Origin: CAYUKK01 sp964445305
GTDB lineage: Bacteria > Acidobacteriota > Aminicenantia > Aminicenantales > UBA8522
NCBI GenBank assembly: GCA_964445305.1
Contig: CAYUKK010000016.1
Span: forward strand, 1 to 54,409
DNA length: 54,409 nt
Direction of reading: 5' to 3'
Position numbers and translations under genes: made by a program. Each line of letters starts with the position of its first letter. Position 1 is the first letter of the stretch. Of this stretch, positions 40,976-49,831 are shown in pieces. Below the pieces are notes generated by a model that worked only from the letters and a program-made list of their open reading frames with translations, searched no databases and was not told where the DNA came from.

Positions 40976-42718
40976 TCAATACCCGGCGCCCCAACCATCA
41001 CGTCGGGAGTCGGCGGCGCCGAGGATGATTTTCCTGTCGCGCCAGACCAGGATTCCCTGGGCTCCGCCAAAATACTTGTCGTAGGCTTCCCTGACCCGGA
41101 CTTCATGGCCCAGCCGGCGGAGCTCCGCGACGGTCGCCTCGGCGATGCGCGATTCGAGGGCGATGGGCCGAGGCTGGCCGCCAACGGAATAGGAGAAGAA
41201 GCGAGGAGCTTCGATCGCCTCATCGAGGGACATCCTGAATTCCGTGATGTTGAGGATAATCTGGGCCAGAGAGGAAAAGATTCGCGTCCCGCCAGGAGAG
41301 CCAAGGACAAGAAACGGCTTGCCATCGCGGAAGAGGATGAGCGGCGCCATCGAGCTCACGGGACGATGCCCGGGCGCGGGCGCATTCAGAGAATCGGGCG
41401 ACGACGAAAAATCTGCCATCTGGTTATTGAGCAGGAAACCTGTTCCTTCAGGCACGATCCCGGTGCCGAAAAAATCGTTGATCGACTGGGTCAGGGAGAC
41501 GATGTTTCCTTCACGGTCGATGACACAAAGATGGGTGGTGTTACTTCGCCTGTCGCTCTCGTTATCGAACTCGCCGGGAGGGTAGGAGCCGAGCGCCCGG
41601 TCAGGCCGGATAGCCGAAGCGATAGAGGCAGCATATTCTCTCGACAGCAGCTTTTCCACCGGCACGGCGATAAAATGAGGGTCCCCCAAATAGCGCTCCC
41701 GGTCGGCAAAGATGAAGCGGAGAGCTTCACTCAGATGGTGGATGTAAAGGGATGAATTGTGGCCCCAGCCGCGGAGGGGCCAGTTTTCAGCGATGCGAAG
41801 GAGCTGGAGGAGGTGGAGGCCACCTGAAGCCGGGGGAGGAGCAGTGACGAGGGCAAAGTTTTTGTAAGTTCCCCGGAGAGGGCTGACTTCTTCGGCCTCG
41901 TAAGCGGCCAGGTCTTCGAGGGTCAGAATTCCCTGCTTAGCCTGCACGGCCGCGACGATCCTTCGGGCAATATCTCCCCGGTAAAATTCCTCGATGCCTT
42001 TTTCGGCCAGGACCCGGAAAGTCCGGGCTAAATCAGGATTCCTGTAATCCTCGCCGGGCTCATAGGGGAAGCCATCTTTAAGGTAACAACTTCCCTCTTC
42101 CAGGTTGAGGGCCAGCCTTTCGTACTCATCCTTATTGATGTCGCTAAAAGTTTGGCTGACGGGGAATCCTTGTTCGGCGATTTGGATGGCTCGCTGGGCT
42201 GCTTGGGCGAGGGAGCGTGTACCATAGCGACGGAGAGCCAGGGCCCAGCCCGCTGGCGCTCCGGGTACGGCCACAGCCAGGCCGGTCGCTGTCCGCCAGT
42301 GGTCCTCCGCTTCTCCCTTTTCCTTGAACATGGTCGGCCAGGCACCGGCGGGTGCTTTTTCTCGATAGTCGATCACAGCCACCTGGCGGGATTTGGCCAG
42401 ATAAAGGACCATGAACCCACCGCCTCCTATCCCGGAGGCAAAAGGCTCGGCGGCGTTCAAGGCGAAGGCTGTCGCCACCGCCGCATCGACGGCGTTGCCG
42501 CCACTTTTAAGCATGTCGAGGCCGGCTTCAACAGCCAGGGGGTTGGCAGCAACGACCAGGCCATGTCGACCGATATAATGGACGGGCGTGTGCCGGTCAA
42601 CGGGCGGAGGCGGGGAAACGCGCGGCTGGTTCTGGCAAGAGACCAGGAAAGAGAAGCCAACGAGCAGCTCGATTGCCAGGCTCAAGGCCAGGGAAGATGG
42701 CTTATCTTTTGGGTTCAC
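40976..42718 (-). CDS. ggt: Gamma-glutamyltranspeptidase, lipoprotein-type export signal
   Basis: About 580 aa. The N-terminal signal ends in a lipobox (LVSC), so it is probably a lipoprotein facing the periplasm or outside. Motifs: GMVAAxxP-like GLVVAANPLAVEAGLDMLKSGGNAVDAAVA, GIGGGGFMVLY, the autoprocessing and nucleophile Thr in SNTTHLCVID, PVSSMAPLILFRDGKPFLVLGSPGG and LGHEVRVREAYDKYFGGAQGIL. It breaks gamma-glutamyl bonds such as those of glutathione. Both possible starts are GTG. The one at 42718 overlaps scpB by only 17 bp and has GGGAG upstream; the one at 42760 overlaps 59 bp and has no ribosome site. Confidence 0.9.
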   Translation of the reverse strand: MNPKDKPSSLALSLAIELLVGFSFLVSCQNQPRVSPPPPVDRHTPVHYIGRHGLVVAANPLAVEAGLDMLKSGGNAVDAAVATAFALNAAEPFASGIGGGGFMVLYLAKSRQVAVIDYREKAPAGAWPTMFKEKGEAEDHWRTATGLAVAVPGAPAGWALALRRYGTRSLAQAAQRAIQIAEQGFPVSQTFSDINKDEYERLALNLEEGSCYLKDGFPYEPGEDYRNPDLARTFRVLAEKGIEEFYRGDIARRIVAAVQAKQGILTLEDLAAYEAEEVSPLRGTYKNFALVTAPPPASGGLHLLQLLRIAENWPLRGWGHNSSLYIHHLSEALRFIFADRERYLGDPHFIAVPVEKLLSREYAASIASAIRPDRALGSYPPGEFDNESDRRSNTTHLCVIDREGNIVSLTQSINDFFGTGIVPEGTGFLLNNQMADFSSSPDSLNAPAPGHRPVSSMAPLILFRDGKPFLVLGSPGGTRIFSSLAQIILNITEFRMSLDEAIEAPRFFSYSVGGQPRPIALESRIAEATVAELRRLGHEVRVREAYDKYFGGAQGILVWRDRKIILGAADSRRDGWGAGY

Positions 42719-43256
42719 CGCTTTTTTCTTCTCCCAGGAGGCTGGCGATTTCTTCTTCACTCGGCAGGTCGTCGAGGCTATTCAACCCGAAGTGGGCGAG
42801 GAACCTGTCAGTTGTCCGGTAGATCAAAGGCTTGCCCGGACTCTGCTTGCGGCCGACAATCCGGATGAGCTTTTTTTCGAGGAGTGTTTTGAGTGTGTAA
42901 GAAGAATCGACGCCGCGCAGGGCCGAAATCTCGGAGAGAGTGATGGGTTGATGGTAGGCAATGATGGACAGCGTCTCCAGGGCAGCCGAAGAAAGCTTGC
43001 TTTTTTTGTCAATCTTGAGGAGGCGCTTGACCCAGGGATGACAAGCCGGCTTGGTGCAGAAAATGTAACCGCCACCGGTTTGGGTAATCTGGATGCCGTG
43101 ACCGTCCTGCTGGTAGCATTGAATGAGTTCCGCGAGAGCTCGCTCGACCTCGGCCTCCGGCACGTCGGCCAGGACTTCCCGGATTCTGTCGAGCGTCAGG
43201 GGCTCGAGAGAAACGAAGATGAGCGATTCGATGATGTCCTTCAATCCCGCGTTCAT
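42702..43256 (-). CDS. scpB: Segregation and condensation protein B
   Basis: A 184-aa winged-helix kleisin partner: LKDIIESLIFVSLEPLTLDRIREVL, ALETLSIIAYHQPITLSEISALRGVDSSYTLKTLLEKKLIRIVGRK, PGKPLIYRTTDRFLAHFGLNSLDDLP. ScpB binds the ScpA kleisin of the SMC condensin for chromosome segregation. It overlaps the scpA stop by 4 bp and the ggt start by 17 bp. The ggt run therefore sits behind a housekeeping pair. Confidence 0.95.
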   Translation of the reverse strand: MNAGLKDIIESLIFVSLEPLTLDRIREVLADVPEAEVERALAELIQCYQQDGHGIQITQTGGGYIFCTKPACHPWVKRLLKIDKKSKLSSAALETLSIIAYHQPITLSEISALRGVDSSYTLKTLLEKKLIRIVGRKQSPGKPLIYRTTDRFLAHFGLNSLDDLPSEEEIASLLGEEKSGEPKR

Positions 43257-44011
43257 GCCCGTTTGGTGTCCTTGCGGAGCCAGACTTTAATGGATTGGAA
43301 AAGCCTTTCCTGAACAGCCAGGACCAGCTTGGCTTTGATGAGCTCGAGAAGGCTGAAGAAGGAGATGACCGCCTCCTCGAGGGATTCTTGCTGGTTGAAG
43401 TAATCAAGAAAATCCAGCACCGATTGCTCTTCGAGGCGAGCGATGATTTCGCGCATCTTTTTCTCGACCGAAACATTTTTCCCTTGGAGGAGCCTGAAGT
43501 TTTCCCCCTCCTTCCTCTTCATCAGGGTAAAGAAGGTTTCGGCCAGCTCAAAAAGGGAGATTTCCTCCAGATCCACCTCGCCTGTCTGGTCGAAGGGCGG
43601 TGGGACCATTCTTGTCCAGAGGAGGGACTGGGCTTCTTCCCTTTCTCGAAGGAGAGTCGAAGCCGCCTTCATCTTTTGATGTTCGATGATTTGGTCAACG
43701 AGAAAGCGGCGAGGGTCTTCCTCAAGCTCAGGCTCCTCCCTGGGCAGGAGCATCTGTGACTTGATGTGGATGAGGAGGGCGGCCATGAGCAGGAACTCTG
43801 CTTCTCGGTCGAGGTTGATTCTCTCTTTGTGCTGGAGGTATTCGAGATAATCCCGGGTGATGACGGCCATGGGAATGTTGTGGACGTCGATTTTCTTTTT
43901 CCGGATGAGGAAGAGAAGCAAATCCAGCGGTCCCTCGAAAACCTCGAGCCGGACGCGATAAGGAGGATGATCGGCTTCGAGGACCGTCCCGGCGAGCTTT
44001 GTTTCCTCCAT
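43253..44011 (-). CDS. scpA: Segregation and condensation protein A (kleisin)
   Basis: A 252-aa kleisin of the bacterial condensin. The N-terminal SMC-binding helices read RVRLEVFEGPLDLLLFLIRKKKIDVHNIPM and AEFLLMAALLIHIKSQMLLP. A central acidic region (EEPELEEDPRRFLVDQIIEHQKM) precedes the C-terminal winged helix (VISFFSLLELIKAKLVLAVQERLFQSIKV). It is 1 bp downstream of the M50 protease gene stop and overlaps scpB. Confidence 0.95.
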   Translation of the reverse strand: MEETKLAGTVLEADHPPYRVRLEVFEGPLDLLLFLIRKKKIDVHNIPMAVITRDYLEYLQHKERINLDREAEFLLMAALLIHIKSQMLLPREEPELEEDPRRFLVDQIIEHQKMKAASTLLREREEAQSLLWTRMVPPPFDQTGEVDLEEISLFELAETFFTLMKRKEGENFRLLQGKNVSVEKKMREIIARLEEQSVLDFLDYFNQQESLEEAVISFFSLLELIKAKLVLAVQERLFQSIKVWLRKDTKRA

Positions 44012-44012
44012 T

Positions 44013-44693
44013 TCAGGTGAAGATGACGTTGAGGATGAATATTTCGACGGGTCGGATGATCAACCGGAGGATACCCAGGTAGACGAGGGCCAGGATGATG
44101 AGGAAGCCAAAAGGCCTGAGCCGCTCATATTTCTGGACGCTCTCGTCGGAGAGAAGCCCCATGAGCACCCCGCTTCCGTCAAGGGGAGGGATAGGAATGA
44201 GGTTGAAGACAGCCAAGTAGACGTTGACCAAAACACCGTAGAAGAGGATGAGGCTGAGGCCCTCAAGAGGGTAAAAGCCCTGCGGCAGGACGTGGCGACC
44301 GAGGAGGAAGTTCCTCAGGAAAAAAGCAACCCCCGGGCTTACGCTCTTGAGAAGCACAATGACCACAAGGCAGAGCCCGGCCACGGTCAGGTTAGAAGCC
44401 GGCCCGGCCGCCGAGATCCAAAGGTTATCCCGACGGGGATGGCGGAGGTTGAAGGGGTTGACGGGCACGGGTTTGGCCCAGCCGAAGGGAAGAGCGCCCA
44501 CGAGAACGAGAAGGAGAGGAAGTAATACTGTTCCTATCGGGTCTATATGAACAATAGGGTTTAGGGATATCCGGCCCATCCTCCAGGCCGTGTCATCACC
44601 GAACCGAAGCGCTGCCCAACCGTGAGCGGCTTCATGAACAGTGATGGCGAAGAGGAGAACGAAGAGGCTAATGATGAGCGTGATCGCATTCAT
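44013..44693 (-). CDS. Site-2-type zinc metalloprotease (M50 family)
   Basis: About 226 aa with five or six membrane helices. The first carries the zinc motif HEAAH (ITVHEAAHGWAALRFGD); the second zinc region is NLIPIPPLDGSGVLMG with its Asp. These define the M50B branch of intramembrane proteases often found beside scpA/scpB. A TATAAA box at 44712-44717 lies only 3 bp before the ATG at 44708, so transcription probably starts inside the longer frame, which favours the ATG at 44693; the alternative adds five residues. Confidence 0.88.
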   Translation of the reverse strand: MNAITLIISLFVLLFAITVHEAAHGWAALRFGDDTAWRMGRISLNPIVHIDPIGTVLLPLLLVLVGALPFGWAKPVPVNPFNLRHPRRDNLWISAAGPASNLTVAGLCLVVIVLLKSVSPGVAFFLRNFLLGRHVLPQGFYPLEGLSLILFYGVLVNVYLAVFNLIPIPPLDGSGVLMGLLSDESVQKYERLRPFGFLIILALVYLGILRLIIRPVEIFILNVIFT

Positions 44694-44711
44694 GGAAACG
44701 ATTGGCATTTA

Positions 44712-44740
44712 TTTATAACACAAGAAGCAAAGGAGGTAAA
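44712..44740 (-). promoter_or_regulatory. Candidate promoter of the M50-scpA-scpB-ggt run
   Basis: Minus strand TTTACC (44740-44735), a 17-bp spacer and TATAAA (44717-44712). Transcription would begin near 44705, giving a very short leader before the ATG at 44693. It is divergent from the fucosidase promoter. Confidence 0.5.
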
Positions 44741-44781
44741 GAAGTCAGCTGGCCGAGCCCGGAGGAGAGCCGCCCACATTT

Positions 44782-44810
44782 TTGACAGGCTCGTGACCCT
44801 GTGCTATAAG
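44782..44810 (+). promoter_or_regulatory. Sigma-70 promoter of the alpha-L-fucosidase gene
   Basis: TTGACA (44782-44787), a 17-bp spacer and TATAAG (44805-44810), 48 bp before the fucosidase ATG. Confidence 0.75.
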
Positions 44811-44858
44811 CCTTGATGCTGTGAAATTATCTCTATAAAAACCCGAGGAGGCGTTTTG

Positions 44859-46241
44859 ATGAAAACAGCCAATTTTCTTTCTTTGGGCCTTTTCTTTTTA
44901 CTCTTGGCCGTACCTTTTGCTTCTGCTTCTGGCCAGGAGACGGAGGCCCAGCGCGAGGCCAGGATGAAGTGGTGGACGGAGGCCCGTTTCGGGATGTTCA
45001 TCCACTGGGGTCTCTACGCGCTTCCGGCGCGGCATGAATGGGTGAAGCAGCACGAGGCTATGACCGACGAGGTATACGAGAAGTATTTTGCCCATTTCAA
45101 CCCTGACCTCTATGACCCGAGGGAATGGGCCCGCTTGGCCAAGGCCGCCGGGATGAAATACTTCGTTGTCACAACCAAACATCATGAGGGCTTTTGTCTT
45201 TGGGATTCGAAATACACGGATTACAAGGTCACCAACACTCCTTACGGCAAAGACCTGATTAGGCCGATGGTTGAGGCCTTCCGAGCTGAAGGTCTCCGCG
45301 TCGGGTTCTACCATTCTCTTCTCGACTGGCACCATCCGGATTATCCGGTTGACCGCTTCCACCCCATGTTTCAAAACGCCGAGTTCCGGGAGAAGGCCAA
45401 GCATCGGGATGTCCGCAAATACGCCCAATACCTCCACAACCAGGTCAGGGAGCTTCTGACGGAGTTTGGCCCGATCGACTGCCTGTTCATGGATTTCTCG
45501 TTTCCAGGGGAAAACGGCAAGGGTCGGAATGACTGGCAGTCGGAGAAACTCCTCAAGATGATCCGTGAGCTCCAGCCGTCCATCATCCTCAACGACCGGC
45601 TTGATCTGCTCGATGTGCCAGGCGGCTGGGATTACCGGACACCCGAGCAGTTCATGCCCCGCGAATGGGTGAAGATGAACGGCAAGCGCGTGCCATGGGA
45701 AACCTGTCAGACTTTTTCTGGCTCCTGGGGCTACCACCGCGATGAGGCCACCTGGAAGAGCGTCCGGCAACTCGTGGTCATGCTCATCGAAACGGTGAGC
45801 AAGGGCGGGAACCTCCTCCTCAACGTCGGACCGACAGCTCGGGGGACGTTCGATGAACGGGCCAGGGAGAGGCTCGAGGGAATCGGCCGGTGGATGAGAG
45901 AGCACAGCCGGTCGATTAACGGCTGCACCCAGGCACCCGAGGAGTTCCGACCGCCCCAGAATTGTCTCCTCACCTATAACCCGGAGACAAAACGTCTTTA
46001 TGTCCACGTCCTCGATTGGCCGATCGGAGCCCTCCATCTCGATGGTTACGCGGGGCGGGTCGAGTACGCACAGCTCCTCAACGATGCCTCGGAGATCAAG
46101 TTCATCGAGGAAAGCAGGTCGTCAGAAATTGGCTACCTCCCCGGAGAAAGAAAAGAGACGGCGGCCGCCAACCTGATTCTCCGCTTGCCCGTTCAGCCGC
46201 CGAATGTCACCGTTCCTGTCATCGAGCTGTTCTTAAAATGA
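44859..46241 (+). CDS. Secreted alpha-L-fucosidase (GH29)
   Basis: A 460-aa protein with a signal peptide (FLSLGLFFLLLAVPFASASG). The GH29 barrel motifs are WWTEARFGMFIHWGLYALPARHEW, YFVVTTKHHEGFCLWDSKYTDYKV, GFYHSLLDWHHPDYP, IDCLFMDFSFPGE with the probable nucleophile Asp, and SKGGNLLLNVGPTARG. It should release alpha-L-fucose from glycans outside the cytoplasm. The ATG at 44859 has GAGGAGG 7 bp upstream; the preceding TTG in the same frame is not needed. The C-terminal 100 residues form a beta-sandwich as in GH29 enzymes. Confidence 0.94.
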   Translation: MKTANFLSLGLFFLLLAVPFASASGQETEAQREARMKWWTEARFGMFIHWGLYALPARHEWVKQHEAMTDEVYEKYFAHFNPDLYDPREWARLAKAAGMKYFVVTTKHHEGFCLWDSKYTDYKVTNTPYGKDLIRPMVEAFRAEGLRVGFYHSLLDWHHPDYPVDRFHPMFQNAEFREKAKHRDVRKYAQYLHNQVRELLTEFGPIDCLFMDFSFPGENGKGRNDWQSEKLLKMIRELQPSIILNDRLDLLDVPGGWDYRTPEQFMPREWVKMNGKRVPWETCQTFSGSWGYHRDEATWKSVRQLVVMLIETVSKGGNLLLNVGPTARGTFDERARERLEGIGRWMREHSRSINGCTQAPEEFRPPQNCLLTYNPETKRLYVHVLDWPIGALHLDGYAGRVEYAQLLNDASEIKFIEESRSSEIGYLPGERKETAAANLILRLPVQPPNVTVPVIELFLK

Positions 46242-46297
46242 GGTCGACGCGCCAAAAATATGAAGCGAAAACAAAGCGACGAGGTCGGTCCCATTGT

Positions 46298-46327
46298 TTG
46301 ACCTCATTTCGAATGATGGATTAAAAT
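46298..46327 (+). promoter_or_regulatory. Candidate promoter of the Tat-exported PLP enzyme gene
   Basis: TTGACC (46298-46303), an 18-bp spacer and TAAAAT (46322-46327). It gives a leader of about 44 nt to the ATG at 46378 and makes the in-frame start at 46294 impossible. Confidence 0.6.
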
Positions 46328-46377
46328 GCCATCTTGATTCCATGACCAAGGATAAAGCTTATCTCGAGGAGGTTAAA

Positions 46378-47739
46378 ATGAAACCGGAAGCTTGGAGTCG
46401 AAGGTCATTCCTCCGCACCGTCGGCGCGACGGGCATGTTTGCCTTTTCCTGGAGGCCGGAGAGTCTGGAAAGGGTTGAGGCGGCGTCAAAATCCGTGGCC
46501 GACCTTTCCCCTGATGAGGTGGCCAGGGACGAATTCTACTGGAGGGAAGTCCAGTTGGGGTTCAAGCTCGACCGCTCCCTCATCAACCTCAACAACGGGT
46601 TCACCTGCCCCTGTCCCCGCGTTGTCCTCGAATCCGCCTTCCGCTACACGGAGATGATCAACATGCTCCCCGTCCATTATCAGGGGATGGTCGCCGGCAA
46701 CATCGAGACCATCCGGCGGCGGATGGCCAAGGAGTTCGGTTGTTCGCCCGAGGAGCTGGCTTTGACGCGCGGGGCGAGTGAGGCCATGCAGATCGCCATC
46801 AACGGCATTGACCTTGAGCCGGGCGATGAAGTCATCACCACCGAACAGGATTACCCCCGGATGCTGACGACATGGGACCAGCGGATGAGGCGGGAAGGAA
46901 TCAAGGTGACGCGTCTTCAGTTTCCCGTGCCGGCAACGCAGGATTATCTTTACACCATGTTCGAGAAAGCCATCACGCCGCGCACCAAGGTCTTCCATTT
47001 TTGCCACATCACCAACCTCACCGCCCAGCTTTTTCCTGTCCAGCGGCTGAGCCGACTGGCTCGCTCACGGGGGATCGTCACCATTGTCGACGGGGCGCAT
47101 GCCCTGGGGCACTTTCCGTTCCAATTGCGCGACCTCGAGTGCGATGCTTACGGCGTCAGCTTGCACAAATGGCTCTTGGCGCCTATCGGCAATGGCTGTC
47201 TTTACGTGCGGCGGGACATGATTCCCAAATTCTGGCCTCTTCAGGCCGCGCCCGAGCAGCAGGACGATGATATCCACAAGTTCGAGGCCATCGGCACTCA
47301 TCCGTGGGGAATTCGGGCGGCTCTGGGCGAAGCTCTGGCTTACCACCAGGCCATTGGCGCTGAACGCAAGGCAGCCCGCCTCCGTTATCTCAACCTCCGC
47401 TGGGTCAACGCTCTCAAAAAATATCCCCAAGTCAAAGTCTTGACCGATTTCTCTGAACCAGCCCAGGCCTGGGGCGTAGCCGCGGTGACGATCGATGGCA
47501 TTGACGTCAGGTCCCTGGCCAGGTTCCTTCGCCAGAAATACCGCATCATCGTTGTCCCTCTTGTCGGAGGAGCGCCACCCAACCAGGTCTTTGACTACCA
47601 GGCTATCCGTGTTTCACCCAACATCTACACGACGCTTGAAGAAATCGATACGTTCATCGAGGGAATGGAGGATGCGGTGAAAAGCGGTGTGCCGGAGGAT
47701 GAATTCCCGCCCGAAGCGGATGGCCCTGTCGACCTGTGA
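46378..47739 (+). CDS. Tat-exported class V aminotransferase-like PLP enzyme
   Basis: A 453-aa fold-type I PLP enzyme of class V: ALTRGASEAMQIAINGI, PGDEVITTEQDYPRMLTTWDQR, FHFCHITNLTAQLFPVQRL, IVDGAHALGHFPFQL (cofactor-binding Asp/His), and YGVSLHKWLLAPIGNG with the Schiff-base Lys. The N-terminus is a twin-arginine signal (SRRSFLRTVGATGMFAF), so the folded holo-enzyme should be exported. Relatives include isopenicillin-N-epimerase-like proteins and cysteine desulfurase-like enzymes; the reaction is not known. I start at ATG 46378 with GAGGAGG 5 bp upstream. Confidence 0.9.
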   Translation: MKPEAWSRRSFLRTVGATGMFAFSWRPESLERVEAASKSVADLSPDEVARDEFYWREVQLGFKLDRSLINLNNGFTCPCPRVVLESAFRYTEMINMLPVHYQGMVAGNIETIRRRMAKEFGCSPEELALTRGASEAMQIAINGIDLEPGDEVITTEQDYPRMLTTWDQRMRREGIKVTRLQFPVPATQDYLYTMFEKAITPRTKVFHFCHITNLTAQLFPVQRLSRLARSRGIVTIVDGAHALGHFPFQLRDLECDAYGVSLHKWLLAPIGNGCLYVRRDMIPKFWPLQAAPEQQDDDIHKFEAIGTHPWGIRAALGEALAYHQAIGAERKAARLRYLNLRWVNALKKYPQVKVLTDFSEPAQAWGVAAVTIDGIDVRSLARFLRQKYRIIVVPLVGGAPPNQVFDYQAIRVSPNIYTTLEEIDTFIEGMEDAVKSGVPEDEFPPEADGPVDL

Positions 47740-47771
47740 GTCGATGATGAGAAAAGAAAGGGGGAAGGGAG

Positions 47772-48197
47772 ATGAAACAGAAGAGCCTAACAGTTTTGGC
47801 CTTTCTGGTCATTTTTTCTGCTGCCCCGCTGATGGCAGCCATTGGCCAGGCGACCTTCAAGATTCCCTTCAAGTTTAAAGTAGAGGGGAAGAACTTGCCG
47901 GCTGGTGAATACGTCCTCGAAGAAGGAGGCGAGGGTCAACTTCTCCTCCGTCAACTGGCGACGGGCAAGGAGCTTCAGGTTCCCTATTCTGAGAAGCTGG
48001 CCCCGCCTTCCCCGCCTGTAGCTGAACCGCGCCTCGTCTTCGATGAGGTGGGCGATTTTGCTCCTTCCTACACCGAATACTTTACCGTCTATGTGCTCTC
48101 AGAAGTCTGGCTTTCGGAGAACGATGGTTTTCTTGTTCACACGACGAAAGGGTCGCACCAGCACAAGACCATTATGGGGACTAAGGCCGAAAAATAG
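47772..48197 (+). CDS. Small secreted beta-rich protein
   Basis: A 141-aa protein with a signal peptide (KSLTVLAFLVIFSAAPLMAA). The mature part starts with IGQATFKIPFKFKVEGKNLPAGEYVLEEGGEGQLLLRQL, a pattern of strands I associate with small secreted proteins of unknown function in acidobacteria-like lineages. No catalytic motif is visible. It follows the PLP enzyme by 32 bp with GGGAG at the ATG, so it is likely co-transcribed. It converges with the FMN-protein gene 20 bp away. Confidence 0.75.
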   Translation: MKQKSLTVLAFLVIFSAAPLMAAIGQATFKIPFKFKVEGKNLPAGEYVLEEGGEGQLLLRQLATGKELQVPYSEKLAPPSPPVAEPRLVFDEVGDFAPSYTEYFTVYVLSEVWLSENDGFLVHTTKGSHQHKTIMGTKAEK

Positions 48198-48216
48198 AAA
48201 TTAAGCAAAAAGACGA

Positions 48217-49797
48217 TTAGCTCTTGAGAATTTTTTCGACTTCGTCCCTATCGACATCCAGGATGTAGGGGATGCCGCTCACCCGGGCTGCATCCTGGGT
48301 GAGGGCAGCGATGTCGTCGCGGGTGATGTAGCCGAGGCCGAACTTGCGGTTTCCGGCCATGAGCTGACGCAAGCCCTGGCTCAGCCGCTTGAAATAGGAA
48401 TAGAGTCCCAGCGCACCGGTCGGGATATCGTTGAACTTCTCGCCGTATTTTCTCTTGAGCTCCGGCGCCGTGACGAAGATTTCTTCGGCCGTGCTGCCGA
48501 AGCGCTCGACATAGACGGGAATCTGCCCCTCGGCGATGCGCTTGCCGATGGTTTTCCCGACCATGGTCGCGGCCATCGGTCCCCTGGCCATGCCCACAGC
48601 CTTGGCATAGGGAGCGCCCAGGGCTAAAGCCTTGAAAATCTGGTCCTCGAAGGTGATCCCGCCGCCGAAGACAATATCCGGGACATATTGGCCGGTCTTC
48701 GCCAGCCGATGGGCATACTGGTAGGTGAGAGACCAGATTTCTACTCCCGGGATACCCCATTCGTTCATCATCCGCCACGGGCTCATGCCCGTGCCGCCCC
48801 CAGCGCCGTCGACCGTGAGGAGGTCAATCCTGGCCTTGGAGGAATACTTGACCGCCCGGGCCAAATCAGCGGGACGGTAGGCGCCGGTCTTGAGGAAGAT
48901 ATACTTGGCGCCAGCGCGGCGGAGTTCCTCGACGCGGCGGAGAAAGCTCTCCTCCTCGACCATGCCCAGCCGGGAGTGGCGCTCGAACTCTTTGAAGCTT
49001 CCTTTTTCGAAAGCCTGGATAACACTCGGGTCGTCCGGGTCGGGCAGCACGATGTAGCCCCTTCTCTTGAGCTCCTGCGCTTTGGCCAGGCTCTTGATCT
49101 TGACCTCGCCGCCGATATCCTTGGCTCCCTGCCCCCACTTGAGCTCAACCGCCTCAACCCCCAGTTTTTCGATGACGTATTCCTGGACTCCCAGGCGGGT
49201 GTCCTCGACATTTGCCTGGACGACAACGGCGCCGTAGCCATCGTCCTGCCATGTCTGGAAAAGCTTGACCCGGGTCTCCATATCCGGAGAGCGGACGATG
49301 CGGCCATTCTTAATTTCTGCCTCCTCGTCCATGGCGCAGACGTTCTCACCGATGGTCAGGATGGTCCCGGCCAGGGCGGCTCCGATGGCCAACCCGGCCC
49401 AGTTCTGCTTGGCTACGTTGGTGGATCCCATTCCCGAGATGATGAAGGGAACTCGGAGCTTAATCCCCTTATCTCGGCCGACCCGAGTTTCGATGGTGAC
49501 TTTTTCGAAGGTGGCTTTGTCGGGGTCGGCCTCAACGCCATAAGCGCCCGCGGCCGTGCCCATGATGGTGAAGTGGGAGAGGTCAACAGGGTAATCTTTT
49601 TCCGAAGCGGCAGTGATGATGCCGAAAGGCTGGGGGTAGAGGACTTCGGCTCCGCGGTAGGCAGACTTGCCGATTTCGCACATGCCGATGCAGCCGTCCA
49701 CACAGGTGACGCACATGCCGCTAAACGGGCTGATCGATCCTTCGGTTCTGTTCTTGGTTAAAGTCGCTGCACTCCGGTTGAGTTTTGTGTAGGCCAT
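48217..49797 (-). CDS. Glutamate-synthase-type FMN-domain protein with N-terminal Cys cluster
   Basis: A 526-aa protein matching the FMN/synthase domain of GltB: VELKWGQGAKDIGGEVKI, YIFLKTGAYRPADLARAVKYSS, LLTVDGAGGGTGMSPWRMMNEWG, DIVFGGGITFEDQIFKALALGA. A motif C29/C32/C36/C40 (CVTCVDGCIGMC) near the start could hold a [4Fe-4S] cluster, in place of the C-terminal [3Fe-4S] ligands of standard GltB, which I do not see. There is no glutaminase domain and no GltD partner. It is last in an operon after NuoE, NuoF and a NuoG-like protein, so electrons probably come from NAD(H) through those. The product may not be glutamate. Confidence 0.85.
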   Translation of the reverse strand: MAYTKLNRSAATLTKNRTEGSISPFSGMCVTCVDGCIGMCEIGKSAYRGAEVLYPQPFGIITAASEKDYPVDLSHFTIMGTAAGAYGVEADPDKATFEKVTIETRVGRDKGIKLRVPFIISGMGSTNVAKQNWAGLAIGAALAGTILTIGENVCAMDEEAEIKNGRIVRSPDMETRVKLFQTWQDDGYGAVVVQANVEDTRLGVQEYVIEKLGVEAVELKWGQGAKDIGGEVKIKSLAKAQELKRRGYIVLPDPDDPSVIQAFEKGSFKEFERHSRLGMVEEESFLRRVEELRRAGAKYIFLKTGAYRPADLARAVKYSSKARIDLLTVDGAGGGTGMSPWRMMNEWGIPGVEIWSLTYQYAHRLAKTGQYVPDIVFGGGITFEDQIFKALALGAPYAKAVGMARGPMAATMVGKTIGKRIAEGQIPVYVERFGSTAEEIFVTAPELKRKYGEKFNDIPTGALGLYSYFKRLSQGLRQLMAGNRKFGLGYITRDDIAALTQDAARVSGIPYILDVDRDEVEKILKS

Positions 49798-49831
49798 GAT
49801 TACCTCCTCATGTTCGCGATATCTATAAAAC

